Shown one piece after another: positions 26,752-35,455 of a stretch of 64,000 nt of DNA. How positions within the stretch are numbered: position 1 is the stretch's first letter; each line of letters starts with the position of its first letter. Made by a program: the position numbers and the translations under genes. The stretch comes from an uncultured Campylobacter sp. Its GTDB lineage: Bacteria > Campylobacterota > Campylobacteria > Campylobacterales > Campylobacteraceae. The stretch is taken from the NCBI RefSeq assembly GCF_937980635.1, contig NZ_CALJPG010000024.1, positions 62,001 to 126,000 on the forward strand. Reading direction: 5' to 3'. The notes under the pieces are model-generated. The model saw nothing but the letters and a program-made list of their open reading frames with translations. It did not search any database and had not been told where the DNA came from.

Positions 26752-27381
26752 ATGAAAATTTTACTTGCGACGAGTAATAAAAATAAAGTAAAAGAGATAA
26801 AAGAATTTTTCACGGAATACGACGTGTGTGCGCTCGGCGAGGTGCTCGATCCTTTTGAGATCGACGAGTGCGGCACGAGCTTTAAAGAAAACGCGCTTAT
26901 TAAAGTTCGCGCAGTGCACGAGGCGCTAAAAAGTAAAAATTTGCAGAGCGAATTTTTCGTGCTAAGTGATGATAGTGGTATCTGCGTGGATGCATTAAGC
27001 GGGGCTCCGGGGATATTTTCGGCGCGCTTTAGCGGAGCGGGTGCAACGGATGCGAGCAATCGCGAGAAATTAGCAAGCGAGCTGAGGGCTTTAAATTTAG
27101 ACTCCTCATCCGCGCATTACACCGCAGCGATCGCGCTAAAATGCGATTTGGGCGAGTTTTGCACGCATGGCTTTATGCATGGCACGGCGATAACGCAGCA
27201 GCGCGGGCAAAACGGATTTGGATATGATTTTATGTTTATTCCGCGCGGATTTGACCGCACGATTGGGGAGCTGCCCGCTGCGGTGAAATTTAAAATTTCA
27301 CACCGCACGAAGGGGTTGGCGCTGATGCGAATTTTGTTGAAAAATTTAGAAAAACAGATGAGACTTGCTAAATTTCATTAA
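26752..27381 (+). CDS. rdgB: XTP/dITP pyrophosphatase (RdgB/HAM1)
   Basis: 209 residues. Nucleotide-site motifs LATSNKNKVKEIKEF at the N-terminus, LSDDSGICVDALSGAPGIFSARFSG in the middle and FGYDFMFIPRG followed by ISHRTKGL at the end. It removes non-canonical purine nucleotides before they enter DNA. The last stretch contains a near-palindrome around AAATTTAAAATTT inside the coding sequence. The tRNA cluster follows about 75 bases later. Confidence 0.95.
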   Translation: MKILLATSNKNKVKEIKEFFTEYDVCALGEVLDPFEIDECGTSFKENALIKVRAVHEALKSKNLQSEFFVLSDDSGICVDALSGAPGIFSARFSGAGATDASNREKLASELRALNLDSSSAHYTAAIALKCDLGEFCTHGFMHGTAITQQRGQNGFGYDFMFIPRGFDRTIGELPAAVKFKISHRTKGLALMRILLKNLEKQMRLAKFH

Positions 27382-27420
27382 ATTTAAAGTCGCAAAAAGC
27401 GGAATTTAAGAAAAAATATA

Positions 27421-27426
27421 TATAAT
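27421..27426 (+). promoter_or_regulatory. -10 box for the tRNA cluster
   Basis: TATAAT about 30 bases before the first tRNA, in a short AT-rich gap after rdgB. Confidence 0.6.
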
Positions 27427-27455
27427 ACGCTTTTCATTCAATCCACGAAAATCTT

Positions 27456-27532
<77 letters not shown>

Positions 27533-27536
27533 TTGT

Positions 27537-27614
27537 GGTGAGTTTAGCTCAGTCGGTTAGAGCATCAGATTGTGGTCCTGAGGGTCGTGGGTTCGATTCC
27601 CACAACTCACCCCA
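27537..27614 (+). tRNA. tRNA-His (GTG)
   Basis: Acceptor GTGAGTT/AACTCAC with the extra G at -1 opposite C73, anticodon GTG and encoded CCA. Four bases after tRNA-Pro. Confidence 0.97.
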
Positions 27615-27620
27615 CTTTAT

Positions 27621-27697
27621 GCGCTCGTAGCTCAATTGGATAGAGCAACAGACTTCGGATCTGTAGGTTGAAGGTTCGACTCCTTTCGAGCGTACCA
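27621..27697 (+). tRNA. tRNA-Arg (TCG)
   Basis: Acceptor GCGCTCG/CGAGCGT, anticodon loop CTTCGGA (TCG), encoded CCA. Confidence 0.96.
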
Positions 27698-27712
27698 CTG
27701 ATTTGATATTTT

Positions 27713-27789
27713 GCGCTCATAGCTCAGTTGGATAGAGCAACGGCCTTCTAAGCCGTAGGCCAGAGGTTCGAATCCTCTTGGGCGTACCA
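27713..27789 (+). tRNA. tRNA-Arg (TCT)
   Basis: Anticodon stem ACGGC/GCCGT with loop CTTCTAA (TCT), encoded CCA. Its first half is nearly identical to the preceding tRNA-Arg. Confidence 0.96.
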
Positions 27790-27838
27790 TATTAAGCTCA
27801 TATTAAGAGCTTTTTGGCTAATATACGCTTTCTTTTTT

Positions 27839-27923
27839 GCGGATGTGGTGAAATTGGCAGACACACCAGACTTAGGATCTGGCGCCTCACGGCATGAAGG
27901 TTCAAGTCCTTTCATCCGCACCA
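27839..27923 (+). tRNA. tRNA-Leu (TAG)
   Basis: 85 nt with the long variable arm of class II tRNAs (GCGCCTCACGGC region), acceptor GCGGATG/CATCCGC, anticodon TAG, encoded CCA. Confidence 0.96.
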
Positions 27924-27937
27924 TCCATTCTACGCGT

Positions 27938-28012
27938 TCCGGATTAGCTCAGCGGTAGAGTAGGCGGCTGTTAACCGCTTGGTCGCTGGTTCGAATCCAG
28001 CATCCGGAGCCA
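27938..28012 (+). tRNA. tRNA-Asn (GTT)
   Basis: Acceptor TCCGGAT/ATCCGGA, anticodon GTT in loop CTGTTAA, encoded CCA. Last tRNA of the cluster; a poorly coding AT-rich stretch follows. Confidence 0.97.
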
Positions 28013-28492
28013 CTTGTCCTCAAAACTATTTTAATTTATCGATATTCGAATGCATTTGTTATTGGTTATATTCCTATCCTAAATTTAAATACAAGTAAAG
28101 CTAAAATATTCTCTACAAAAGTCGCTTTTTGATTTCAAAGTAGTAATGAACTAGTAAAATTCGCCCATATGAAATTTCAAAAATCGTTGTGCGGACAGGA
28201 TGTGTAGTTGAATTTATTTAATCTACATTTTTGATCATTCCGCCTGCAAAGATGCCTGATGGGCTAAGGCATTCTGTTTTGACGAAATAGCTTATGTCAC
28301 AATTACATAGAAAATGGGTTTTTAAGCCTTTTTTAGCTACCCAGATATGGCTATCTAGCAATTGCTTATTATAATGCTACAGTTAAATTTTAAAATTTAG
28401 CGCCGCGGAGGCTAAAATAATTTTACTCTAGCCTGCCGCTTTGCTTTTGAAGGCTTTAAAATTTGCGCCGCTTTTCAGTTGGGCGAAGCGGG
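28013..28492. other. spacer after the tRNA cluster, with a gene remnant
   Basis: 480 bases between tRNA-Asn and the convergent autotransporter. It is more AT-rich than its surroundings and holds the start-less open frame at 28218-28376. An imperfect hairpin GCGGaGGCTA...TAGCCtgCCGC near 28400-28436 could terminate the autotransporter transcript. Confidence 0.5.
28218..28376 (-). pseudogene. remnant of an unidentified gene
   Basis: An open frame of about 50 codons between an in-frame TAG (28377-28379) and TAA. It reads protein-like (DSHIWVAKKGLKTHFLC, then SPSGIFAGGMIKNVD) but has no start codon at its beginning and no ribosome site. It looks like the 3' end of a decayed gene. I do not recognise the family. 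Confidence 0.35.
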
Positions 28493-31400
28493 TTAAAACG
28501 AAACTTCGATCTTGGCGTTTAGGCTATTTGATTTCACGTCGTTTCCGAACGCGCCAGTATACGATAGCATAAAGCTCGCGTTTTTAAATATCATAGTCTC
28601 CACACCCACACCCACGGTGGCGAAGTCTCTAAGCTCTTCGCCCTCTAGATCCACGTATCCTGCGTTTGCGACATCCACTCCCGCGCCCGGTCTCGTGTCG
28701 CCGAAAAATCTATTGTAGGCTAGATCGAGCTGTGCGGACGAGCTCATGCCGCCTATTTTAAACGGCACGCTCGGACTGATGCCCGCCGTTAGGATATTCA
28801 TGTTTCTAGATTTTTTATCCGTGCTCATCACGAACGGACCCACATTTTCGCTCATGCCGCCCGTTCTAGCGTAGATGCGAGAGACGCCCAAATAGGGATT
28901 TATCTCGAAATTTTCGCCGTTAAAGCCGCCGTATGTCGCGCTAGCAAACATATTTATGAGCTTTTCATTGCTCTTAGCGCCATTATTAGCGGTGTATTGC
29001 ACTATCGTGGAGCTGCCGGTTTTTTTGCGTTTTATATCCGTATATACGGCGCCTAGATCAAATTTGACGGTTTCTAAGCCAACTTGCGCGTAAAGTCCCG
29101 CATGTCTGTTTGTGTGATCAAACTCTTTGCTGCCGTCTTCTTTGGTCTTGGTTTTTCCCACGCCCACTACAGCTCCCAGTCTTAAGTTTTCACTCAACGC
29201 ACCGTCTAGGCCGACGAGCTGCGTCACGGAGGTGGATTTGAAATTTTCACTTCCCTCATCCGAGCTAAATTTCATGACGTTTCCCGCGGTGTTCGCCCAG
29301 AAGTTGATCCCCGTCTCCTCGTCCATGCTTAGCGCGTTAAAATTTCTTTTGCGGCTTAAGACGGCGTTTCGGATCAGTACGTTATCGATCACGGCCGCGT
29401 TTTGCGCGACGAAATTTGCCTCGTTCGCGAACGTTTTTAACGTATCGGCGGCTTGCTGCGGCGTAGCGAAGATGAAATTTCTATATAGATCGCTCGTTCG
29501 CACCGCAGGCCTGCTTCTAAAAACGCTCATTAGAGCGGGCTGATTGCTCGAGCCCTCTATCGCGGCGGCGATCAGTTTTTGATTTTTGCCCTTTGCGAAA
29601 TCTACCATGCCCTTGCTGCCCTTTTTGAAAGTAAGCTCCAGCTTGGAGTCGCTAAAATTTCTTACTAAATCAAAAAACGCGTATTTTCCTAGGATCGTCT
29701 GATCGTAGCCTCTGAAGCTGCCCTCTACCCAGTACTTCTTCGATTTTGCGGGGTCTTTATATATCTTTTGCGCATCTTCAAAAAGAGGATTTTCTAGATC
29801 TACGATGGAATTTTTTTCAAACGTGAGGTTCAAATTAGAAGCTCCTGCCGAAGACATGCCGACTATACCCGCGTGCGATACGACGTATCTGCCACCTTGC
29901 TTTATCGTCGCCGTGACGGTATCTGAGGTGGCGGTTCTAGTTTTATTTACGAATTCTTTCGGCTTATTGAATACGTCGGTTTTGACCTCTTGGATGGTTA
30001 GGCTCTTTTTAATCTTCAAGGCGCCGCCGTTTTCTACGGTCACCTTACTGTTTTTTAAAGACTGATTTAGCGCCGTAATCTGCCCGCCTTTTATGATCGT
30101 ATCGCCGCTGTAGGTGTTATCGCCCGCAAGCGTTAGCGTGCCGCCGCCTCTTTTTATCAGCGTTCCTTTATAGCCTTCCGCCGCTCTATGCGCTCGCGCT
30201 TGCTCTCTGGCTAGCTCTACATTGTATTCGACTCTTTCTTCTGCGGTTAAATTTCCGCCCTTAGCATCGAGCTGTGCTTTGCGCACCGCCCAAGCCGCCG
30301 CATCCGCATCGTCATCGGTCTTTCTAAATTTTATCGCCTTGTCAGAGATGTCATTGGACCAGACGTCGTCTACGTCCATATTTACGTCAAATTTCCCTAG
30401 AAACTGACCCGGTCCGAACATTGCCTTGCCGAGATCTACTATGCCCCAGCCCCATCTTTTATCGGGCACTCCAAGCTCGCTCGTCCAGCCCGAAAGCTTG
30501 CTGATATCATTCTTTTTGAACGAATACTTCGTCTGTCTCGCCGTCGTTAATAAGACATCCCTTGCTTGCTCGTTTGTCATATAGCTATATCTAGACATTA
30601 TAACGCCCAAGGCTCCCGTTACGTGAGGCGCTGCCATCGACGTGCCACCCCAAGAAGCGTATCCCGCCTTGCCTGTTTTGACATCTACGATAGAGGATTT
30701 TATCTTTACTCCGGGTGCCGCTATGGTCCACCATTTAGAATCTCCCGCGGTATTAAATCTTTGGGCATTGCCGTCAGTTTGTCCCGTTACGTTTAGCCAT
30801 AGCTTTTCCGCATCGGGGCGAAAATACGGCAGCATCGCCCTTGTGTAGGACTCCTCCATGCCGTCTCTATTGCCCGCGGTAAAGACTTGGATTATTCTGT
30901 ATTTTTTAGCGACTTCGTATGCGGCGTCTATGAAGCTTTTTTGGCCATCCACTACAAATTGATAATAAGCTTTTTTAGCGGTATCTATATCTTTGAGGTA
31001 TAGATGATGATTAGGCTTAATAGGATTAGCCGCCGTACCGGGAATCCCGCTGTAACCTTCCGCGCCCGGATAGGAGGAATTTACTCTTCTGTTTGATCCC
31101 CAGCTATTATTTATCGCTCTTACGCCCGATTTAGCAAGCTCGTTATATACGGCGTAGAAGTATCCGTAGTCTTGATTTGGGCCGTAGGTCATGCCGTCGT
31201 TTCCGCCTGTATTTCCCGAGTATAATCTCGACTCCCATGCCACTCCGTGCGTGCCGCTTCCGTCGCGATTTGCCCCTATTGTGCCTCCTACGTGAGTACC
31301 GTGTGAGTCGTTTATGCCGGCTATCCAATCGCCGTTAGTTTCAAATTTTTGTCCTTTTTTGAATTCACCCTTGTCCGTCTTGTCTTTTTCGTCGCTGCCT

Positions 31401-31759
31401 TTTTGTTTAAAGGGCGCGTTGCCGAATTCTGCGTCTGGGTAACGCATGCCGTCTTTGGAGTACTCGCCCTTCGCGGTCGCCCCCGTAACCCTGCCTCCTG
31501 CGAATTCTTGATGACTTAAAAGCATGCCCGAATCGACTACGCCCAGTTTTACATCTCTACCGGTGGCACCTTTGGCGTAGGCTACCGATGCGTTCATGCT
31601 ACTTGGACCCCAGTATGCTTTATACTCGTCCGTCTCCCAGCTTTTTATATCGCCTACTTTGCCGGGTTCTATATACTGTGCTTCACAGACATTTGTAAAT
31701 AACACGGCGCAAACTGCTGCAGACAACACATGGGCTCCTTTGAAATTTAACTTTCTCAT
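28493..31759 (-). CDS. subtilisin-like (S8) serine protease autotransporter
   Basis: 1088 residues. Signal peptide (about 1-27). The S8 protease domain has catalytic D76 (LGVVDSGM), H153 (DSHGTHVGG), oxyanion N297 (FTAGNRDG) and S374 (GGTSMAAPHV). A passenger beta-helix segment with GGTLTLAGDNTYSGDTIIKGG lies near 540-570. The C-terminal region of about 270 residues forms an autotransporter beta-barrel ending with aromatic F (IEVSF). Members of this type are surface proteases that process themselves or other surface proteins (NalP/SphB1-like). A TATAAT box lies about 46 bases upstream. Stand-alone gene. Confidence 0.93.
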   Translation of the reverse strand: MRKLNFKGAHVLSAAVCAVLFTNVCEAQYIEPGKVGDIKSWETDEYKAYWGPSSMNASVAYAKGATGRDVKLGVVDSGMLLSHQEFAGGRVTGATAKGEYSKDGMRYPDAEFGNAPFKQKGSDEKDKTDKGEFKKGQKFETNGDWIAGINDSHGTHVGGTIGANRDGSGTHGVAWESRLYSGNTGGNDGMTYGPNQDYGYFYAVYNELAKSGVRAINNSWGSNRRVNSSYPGAEGYSGIPGTAANPIKPNHHLYLKDIDTAKKAYYQFVVDGQKSFIDAAYEVAKKYRIIQVFTAGNRDGMEESYTRAMLPYFRPDAEKLWLNVTGQTDGNAQRFNTAGDSKWWTIAAPGVKIKSSIVDVKTGKAGYASWGGTSMAAPHVTGALGVIMSRYSYMTNEQARDVLLTTARQTKYSFKKNDISKLSGWTSELGVPDKRWGWGIVDLGKAMFGPGQFLGKFDVNMDVDDVWSNDISDKAIKFRKTDDDADAAAWAVRKAQLDAKGGNLTAEERVEYNVELAREQARAHRAAEGYKGTLIKRGGGTLTLAGDNTYSGDTIIKGGQITALNQSLKNSKVTVENGGALKIKKSLTIQEVKTDVFNKPKEFVNKTRTATSDTVTATIKQGGRYVVSHAGIVGMSSAGASNLNLTFEKNSIVDLENPLFEDAQKIYKDPAKSKKYWVEGSFRGYDQTILGKYAFFDLVRNFSDSKLELTFKKGSKGMVDFAKGKNQKLIAAAIEGSSNQPALMSVFRSRPAVRTSDLYRNFIFATPQQAADTLKTFANEANFVAQNAAVIDNVLIRNAVLSRKRNFNALSMDEETGINFWANTAGNVMKFSSDEGSENFKSTSVTQLVGLDGALSENLRLGAVVGVGKTKTKEDGSKEFDHTNRHAGLYAQVGLETVKFDLGAVYTDIKRKKTGSSTIVQYTANNGAKSNEKLINMFASATYGGFNGENFEINPYLGVSRIYARTGGMSENVGPFVMSTDKKSRNMNILTAGISPSVPFKIGGMSSSAQLDLAYNRFFGDTRPGAGVDVANAGYVDLEGEELRDFATVGVGVETMIFKNASFMLSYTGAFGNDVKSNSLNAKIEVSF

Positions 31760-31804
31760 ACGATCCCTTTCTTTATGGTTTGGTTTTTATAAAAAAATTG
31801 TTTA

Positions 31805-31810
31805 ATTATA
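31805..31810 (-). promoter_or_regulatory. -10 box for the autotransporter gene
   Basis: TATAAT on the minus strand, about 46 bases before the ATG, in a very AT-rich leader. Confidence 0.5.
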
Positions 31811-31908
31811 ATAACCTTTAAATGAAAATTTAATTAAATATTTTAAAGATTTTATAATAATTTACTTATATTTAAACCCATATCGTAGATTCCGATTAAG
31901 TGCTAGAA

Positions 31909-31940
31909 TATAATGCAGAGCCGCGTTTAGGTCGGCTTAA
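31909..31940 (+). promoter_or_regulatory. orphan promoter-like site followed by a small hairpin
   Basis: TATAAT (31909-31914), preceded by GCTAGAA, is followed within a few bases by AGCCG...CGGCT, a 5-bp stem at the predicted 5' end of a transcript. No protein gene starts nearby and hcp is more than 300 bases away. It may drive a small RNA or a long hcp leader. Confidence 0.3.
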
Positions 31941-32164
31941 ATACGCTTTTACTTAAAACGCTCGACTAGAGGAGAGTGTATCGTCGCAAAATCGCGTGCT
32001 CGGCAGCAATTTAGTCGTAAGCGTTTACTTCGCGATAGTATACAGCTATAGGCGTTTGCTTCACAGCAGCACGCTCGTTGCGCTATTTGCACCGCATGCC
32101 GCAAAGATTTAAATTTCAAATCGTTCTCATTTTAGGAGCAACTTTGATAAAATTTAGCCATTTA

Positions 32165-32206
32165 TTGATTATAATCAATTTTTTTGCCTAAATAAAATCT
32201 TAAAAT
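32165..32206 (+). promoter_or_regulatory. FNR/CRP-family box and -10 of the hcp promoter
   Basis: TTGATTATAATCAA (32165-32178) is a perfect TTGAT-N4-ATCAA palindrome, the FNR consensus. TAAAAT lies at 32201-32206. With a start site near 32213 the box would be centred about -41.5, the classic class II activator position. The sequence and spacing are seen; the identity of the regulator is inferred. Confidence 0.7.
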
Positions 32207-32236
32207 TACCAACTAAATTTTTTATAAAGGATTTCT

Positions 32237-33565
32237 ATGAGCGACAATCTAGAGATGTTCTGTCATCAGTGCCAAATGAGTGCGCCCGAGGGCTGCGGCG
32301 CCAAGGGCCAAGACCGCGGTACCTGTGGCAAAAATTCCACATTAAGCCTGCTTCAAGACACTATGGTTTTCGGACTTAAGGGCCTTAGCGCCTACCGCCA
32401 CCACGCCCGTGAGCTCGGCGCCGATACTAGCGCGGTCGATACCGTTATGGCGGACACGCTGTATTTCACGCTGACGAACTCAAATTTTAACTTTGACGAG
32501 CATATCGCGCAGCTGATGGCCGTCGGAAGCGCGGGCGTGCAGATGATGGATATCTTAAGCGAGGCGCATACCGCAAAATTCGGCGTACCGACCCCGGTTA
32601 AGGTTAGTCAAAACAAGGTCGAGGGCAAGGCGATTTTGGTCAGCGGACACAACCTGCACGCTCTTGAGGCGCTACTAAAAGCGACCGAAGGCAAGGGCAT
32701 CAACATCTACACCCACTCCGAGATGCTTCCTGCGCACGGTTATCCGGAGCTTCGCAAGTATCCGCACCTAAAGGGCAACGTCGGCAAGGCGTGGTTCGAT
32801 CAGACGAAGCTTTTTAACGAATTTAAAGGCGCGATTTTGATGACCACGAACTGCATCGTGCCACTTCGCTCGTCCTGTAGCTACGCAGACAGGCTGTTTG
32901 GCTACTCTATCGCTGGCACAGACGGGATCAAGCATATCCAAAACGACGATTTTACGCCGCTCATCGAGTGCGCGCTTGCGTGCGGCGACGTGAGCATGGA
33001 CAGCGACGAGAGCTTGGTGACGGGCGGACACTACAAGACGATTTTAAGCCTTGCGCCGCAAATTTTAGACGCGATCAAATCGGGCAAAATCCGCCGCTTT
33101 TTCGTCATCGCAGGCTGCGACGCGCCGGGCAAAGGACGCGAGTATTACCGCGAGCTAGCGCTTAGCCTGCCGAAAGACTGCGTGATTTTGACCTCTAGCT
33201 GCGGCAAATTCCGCTTCAACGACGTGGATTTCGGAAACGTGCCCGGCACCGAGCTTCCGCGCTATATCGACCTTGGCCAGTGCAACGACAGCAACGGCGC
33301 GGTCAAGATCGCCCTGGCGCTTAGCGAGGCTACGGGCATCGCGGTAAACGATCTGCCAGTCTCGATCGTGCTGATGTGGATGGAGCAAAAGGCGGTCATC
33401 ATCCTGCTTGCGCTATTTAGCCTAGGCGTTAAGAACATCAACGTGGGCCCTACGGTGCCTGAGTTTTTCAACGACGAAATTTTGGGCTTTTTGGTGCAAA
33501 ATTTCGGCCTTCGCCTAATCAGCGGCGACGCGCAGGCGGATCTGAAATACTTCCTGGGTGAATAA
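32237..33565 (+). CDS. hcp: hybrid cluster protein / hydroxylamine reductase, short form
   Basis: 442 residues, about 100 shorter than E. coli Hcp, fitting the class III type that lacks one helical bundle. N-terminal cluster cysteines are C9, C12, C20 and C30. Hybrid-cluster ligands are recognisable in SGHNLHALE (His), TTNCIVP, IAGCDAPGKGREYY, TSSCGKFRFN and LGQCNDSNGA (Cys), and MEQKA (Glu/Lys). The protein reduces NO or hydroxylamine in anaerobes under nitrosative stress. A perfect FNR-type box lies 58 bases upstream and a strong hairpin follows. It fits the Hao-type cytochrome in this window, which can release such intermediates. Confidence 0.93.
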   Translation: MSDNLEMFCHQCQMSAPEGCGAKGQDRGTCGKNSTLSLLQDTMVFGLKGLSAYRHHARELGADTSAVDTVMADTLYFTLTNSNFNFDEHIAQLMAVGSAGVQMMDILSEAHTAKFGVPTPVKVSQNKVEGKAILVSGHNLHALEALLKATEGKGINIYTHSEMLPAHGYPELRKYPHLKGNVGKAWFDQTKLFNEFKGAILMTTNCIVPLRSSCSYADRLFGYSIAGTDGIKHIQNDDFTPLIECALACGDVSMDSDESLVTGGHYKTILSLAPQILDAIKSGKIRRFFVIAGCDAPGKGREYYRELALSLPKDCVILTSSCGKFRFNDVDFGNVPGTELPRYIDLGQCNDSNGAVKIALALSEATGIAVNDLPVSIVLMWMEQKAVIILLALFSLGVKNINVGPTVPEFFNDEILGFLVQNFGLRLISGDAQADLKYFLGE

Positions 33566-33585
33566 ATTTCATAGAGAGGCAAATC

Positions 33586-33629
33586 GGGTAAATTTAAAAT
33601 TCGGCAAAGCTCCGATTTTAAATTTACCC
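33586..33629 (+). terminator. long hairpin terminator of hcp
   Basis: GGGTAAATTTAAAAT(T)CGG pairs with CCGATTTTAAATTTACCC around a 7-base loop, 20 bases past the stop; TTTAT follows. Confidence 0.75.
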
Positions 33630-34450
33630 TTTATACGCCGCTTTTAGCGAAGCTAGCCGATCCGCTCCGCGGCTATTTTACGCAACGCTCATATTTAAAT
33701 TTTACGACTATGCCGTCCTTCTTAATTTAAATTTTAAAATTTCATAATCTCACTAAATGCTTAGAAAAATTTAATTAAGTGTTTTTTTACACATTCGAAT
33801 TCCAATCGTCTTTGCTATTACAATCCTTCTTTTTCTGTGCAAGTATTTATCTTATCCGCATCGCTTCCGCTTATAGTAATCCTATGGTGTGCCTCATTGA
33901 TGCTTGATATTGCATAAAATTTTCCGTATTATCTCATTTTTCGCTATCAGATATTGCAATTTAGTGCCATTAAAATTTTAAATAAATATAGTATTTTCAC
34001 AGGATTTTTAATCGGGATTTAAATACGGATTTTAATCTAAATTTTACTCATAAATTTTGAAATTATTTTATAAGTGCATGGCGCACGGCTTGTGGGAATA
34101 AAATTTTAAGCATATTTTGTGCAAAACTTCAAAATGCAGTTCAAGCTCACAAGCAGATAAATTCGTTGTAGCCTTGCGTTTAAAATTCCGTGCTAGCGAT
34201 AAATTTCGCATCTTTACTTCGGTGCAAATTTTAAAATTTTATGCAGGAGATAAAATTATAAGCCCGTGCAATGCATAAATTCTAAAATTCCACGTCGCCT
34301 ATAAAATTCCATGCCCCACACGACACATAATTTTGAAATTTTAAAATTTCACGCCGCAGATGAAATTTAGGAATTTCCTTTTGCGGTAAAATTTTAAAGC
34401 TCTCCCACAAATCCTCTGTCCGCGCGGCGAGTTCCAAATCCGTCTAGAAC
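33630..34450. other. gene-free spacer between convergent genes
   Basis: About 820 bases with no supportable gene, rich in AAATTTTAAAATTT words. The 5' half is unusually AT-rich. Confidence 0.5.
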
Positions 34451-35281
34451 TTAGATTTTCCTCACCAGCTCGGGAATTATCGCTTCGAAATCGACCCCTT
34501 CATAGTCCTTGCGCTCCTCGTCGCTCATTGTCTCCTTGATCGTGCTTACGACGAAGTCCGCAGCGATTCGAACCGCCGTTTCTAGCGACTTGCCGCGCAT
34601 TATCGCGCCGAAGGCTACGGCTGCGAAAATATCGCCGGTGCCGTTAAATTTAACCGGCAGCAGCTCGTGAAAATACTCATTCGTCCTACCCGTGCGCGCA
34701 TCGTAGCTGAAAACCCCGCACTGATCGGCGATGTAGCCGATGCCTTTTAAAATAACCTGCCTAGCGCCCAGCTCTCGAAGCCTTGCAAGCAGATCCATGA
34801 TAAAATCCCTATCCGCCCCCTCTCGGTATGGCACACCGGTGATCGCGCAGGCTTCGGTGATATTGGGCGTGATGACGTCGGCTTGAGCGCACAGAAGCGC
34901 CATCATGCGGGCAAAATCCTCGTTAAAGCCCGGATAAAACACGCCGTTATCGCCCATACAAGGATCGACCAAAATGGTCTTACCCGCGCCGCCGAAGCTC
35001 GCAAATAGCTCGCTCATAATCTCGATCTGTGCCGCCGAGCCCAAAAAGCCCGTGTAGATGCCGTCAAATACCACTCCGCGGTCTTTCCAGTGCGCCATGA
35101 TCGCGCGTATTTGAGAGCTTAGATCGCAAAAGGTGTAGCCCGAAAAGCCCGTATGCATCGATAAAACCGCCGTAGGGATCACGCTTGTGCTCATCCCCAT
35201 CGCGCTTAGTATCGGCAAGGCGACGGTCAGCGAAACCTTGCCCACGCAGGATATATCTTGAACGGTAAGAACTTTTTTCAT
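34451..35281 (-). CDS. pdxY: pyridoxal/pyridoxamine kinase
   Basis: 276 residues from the ATG at 35281 (AGGA upstream; a GTG three bases earlier is less likely). N-terminal VLTVQDISCVGKVSLTVALPIL and FSGYTF are typical of the PdxY/PdxK group. The middle has VDPCMGDNGVFYPG and ITPNITEACAITG, and FNGTGDIFAA supplies the GTGD anion hole and catalytic Asp. It phosphorylates pyridoxal or related vitamers in a salvage route. Stand-alone gene, divergent from the prenyltransferase. Confidence 0.88.
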   Translation of the reverse strand: MKKVLTVQDISCVGKVSLTVALPILSAMGMSTSVIPTAVLSMHTGFSGYTFCDLSSQIRAIMAHWKDRGVVFDGIYTGFLGSAAQIEIMSELFASFGGAGKTILVDPCMGDNGVFYPGFNEDFARMMALLCAQADVITPNITEACAITGVPYREGADRDFIMDLLARLRELGARQVILKGIGYIADQCGVFSYDARTGRTNEYFHELLPVKFNGTGDIFAAVAFGAIMRGKSLETAVRIAADFVVSTIKETMSDEERKDYEGVDFEAIIPELVRKI

Positions 35282-35455
35282 CACAATTCCTAAAATTTTT
35301 GGCTCTATTTTACCGCTATTTATATTAAAAAGGCGAATTTAAATAAAATTTACTCTACGAATAGTCTAAATTTATATTATTTTTGGCGTTTTTCCGCTAA
35401 ATTTTATCTCGGGTTCGCCGCAAATTCGGCTCTAAAAATCAACAAAAGGCAAAAA

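Larger units (their letters stand above)
31760..32236. other. divergent promoter region between autotransporter and hcp
   Basis: 477 bases without a protein gene. It holds the autotransporter promoter, a separate plus-strand promoter-like site with a hairpin at 31909-31940, and the hcp promoter with an FNR-type box. Confidence 0.6.

Noticed and set aside
27938..31759. Integrated prophage or genomic island behind tRNA-Asn
   Set aside because: No integrase, no repeated tRNA 3' end and no phage genes are visible in the window; only a small remnant lies there.
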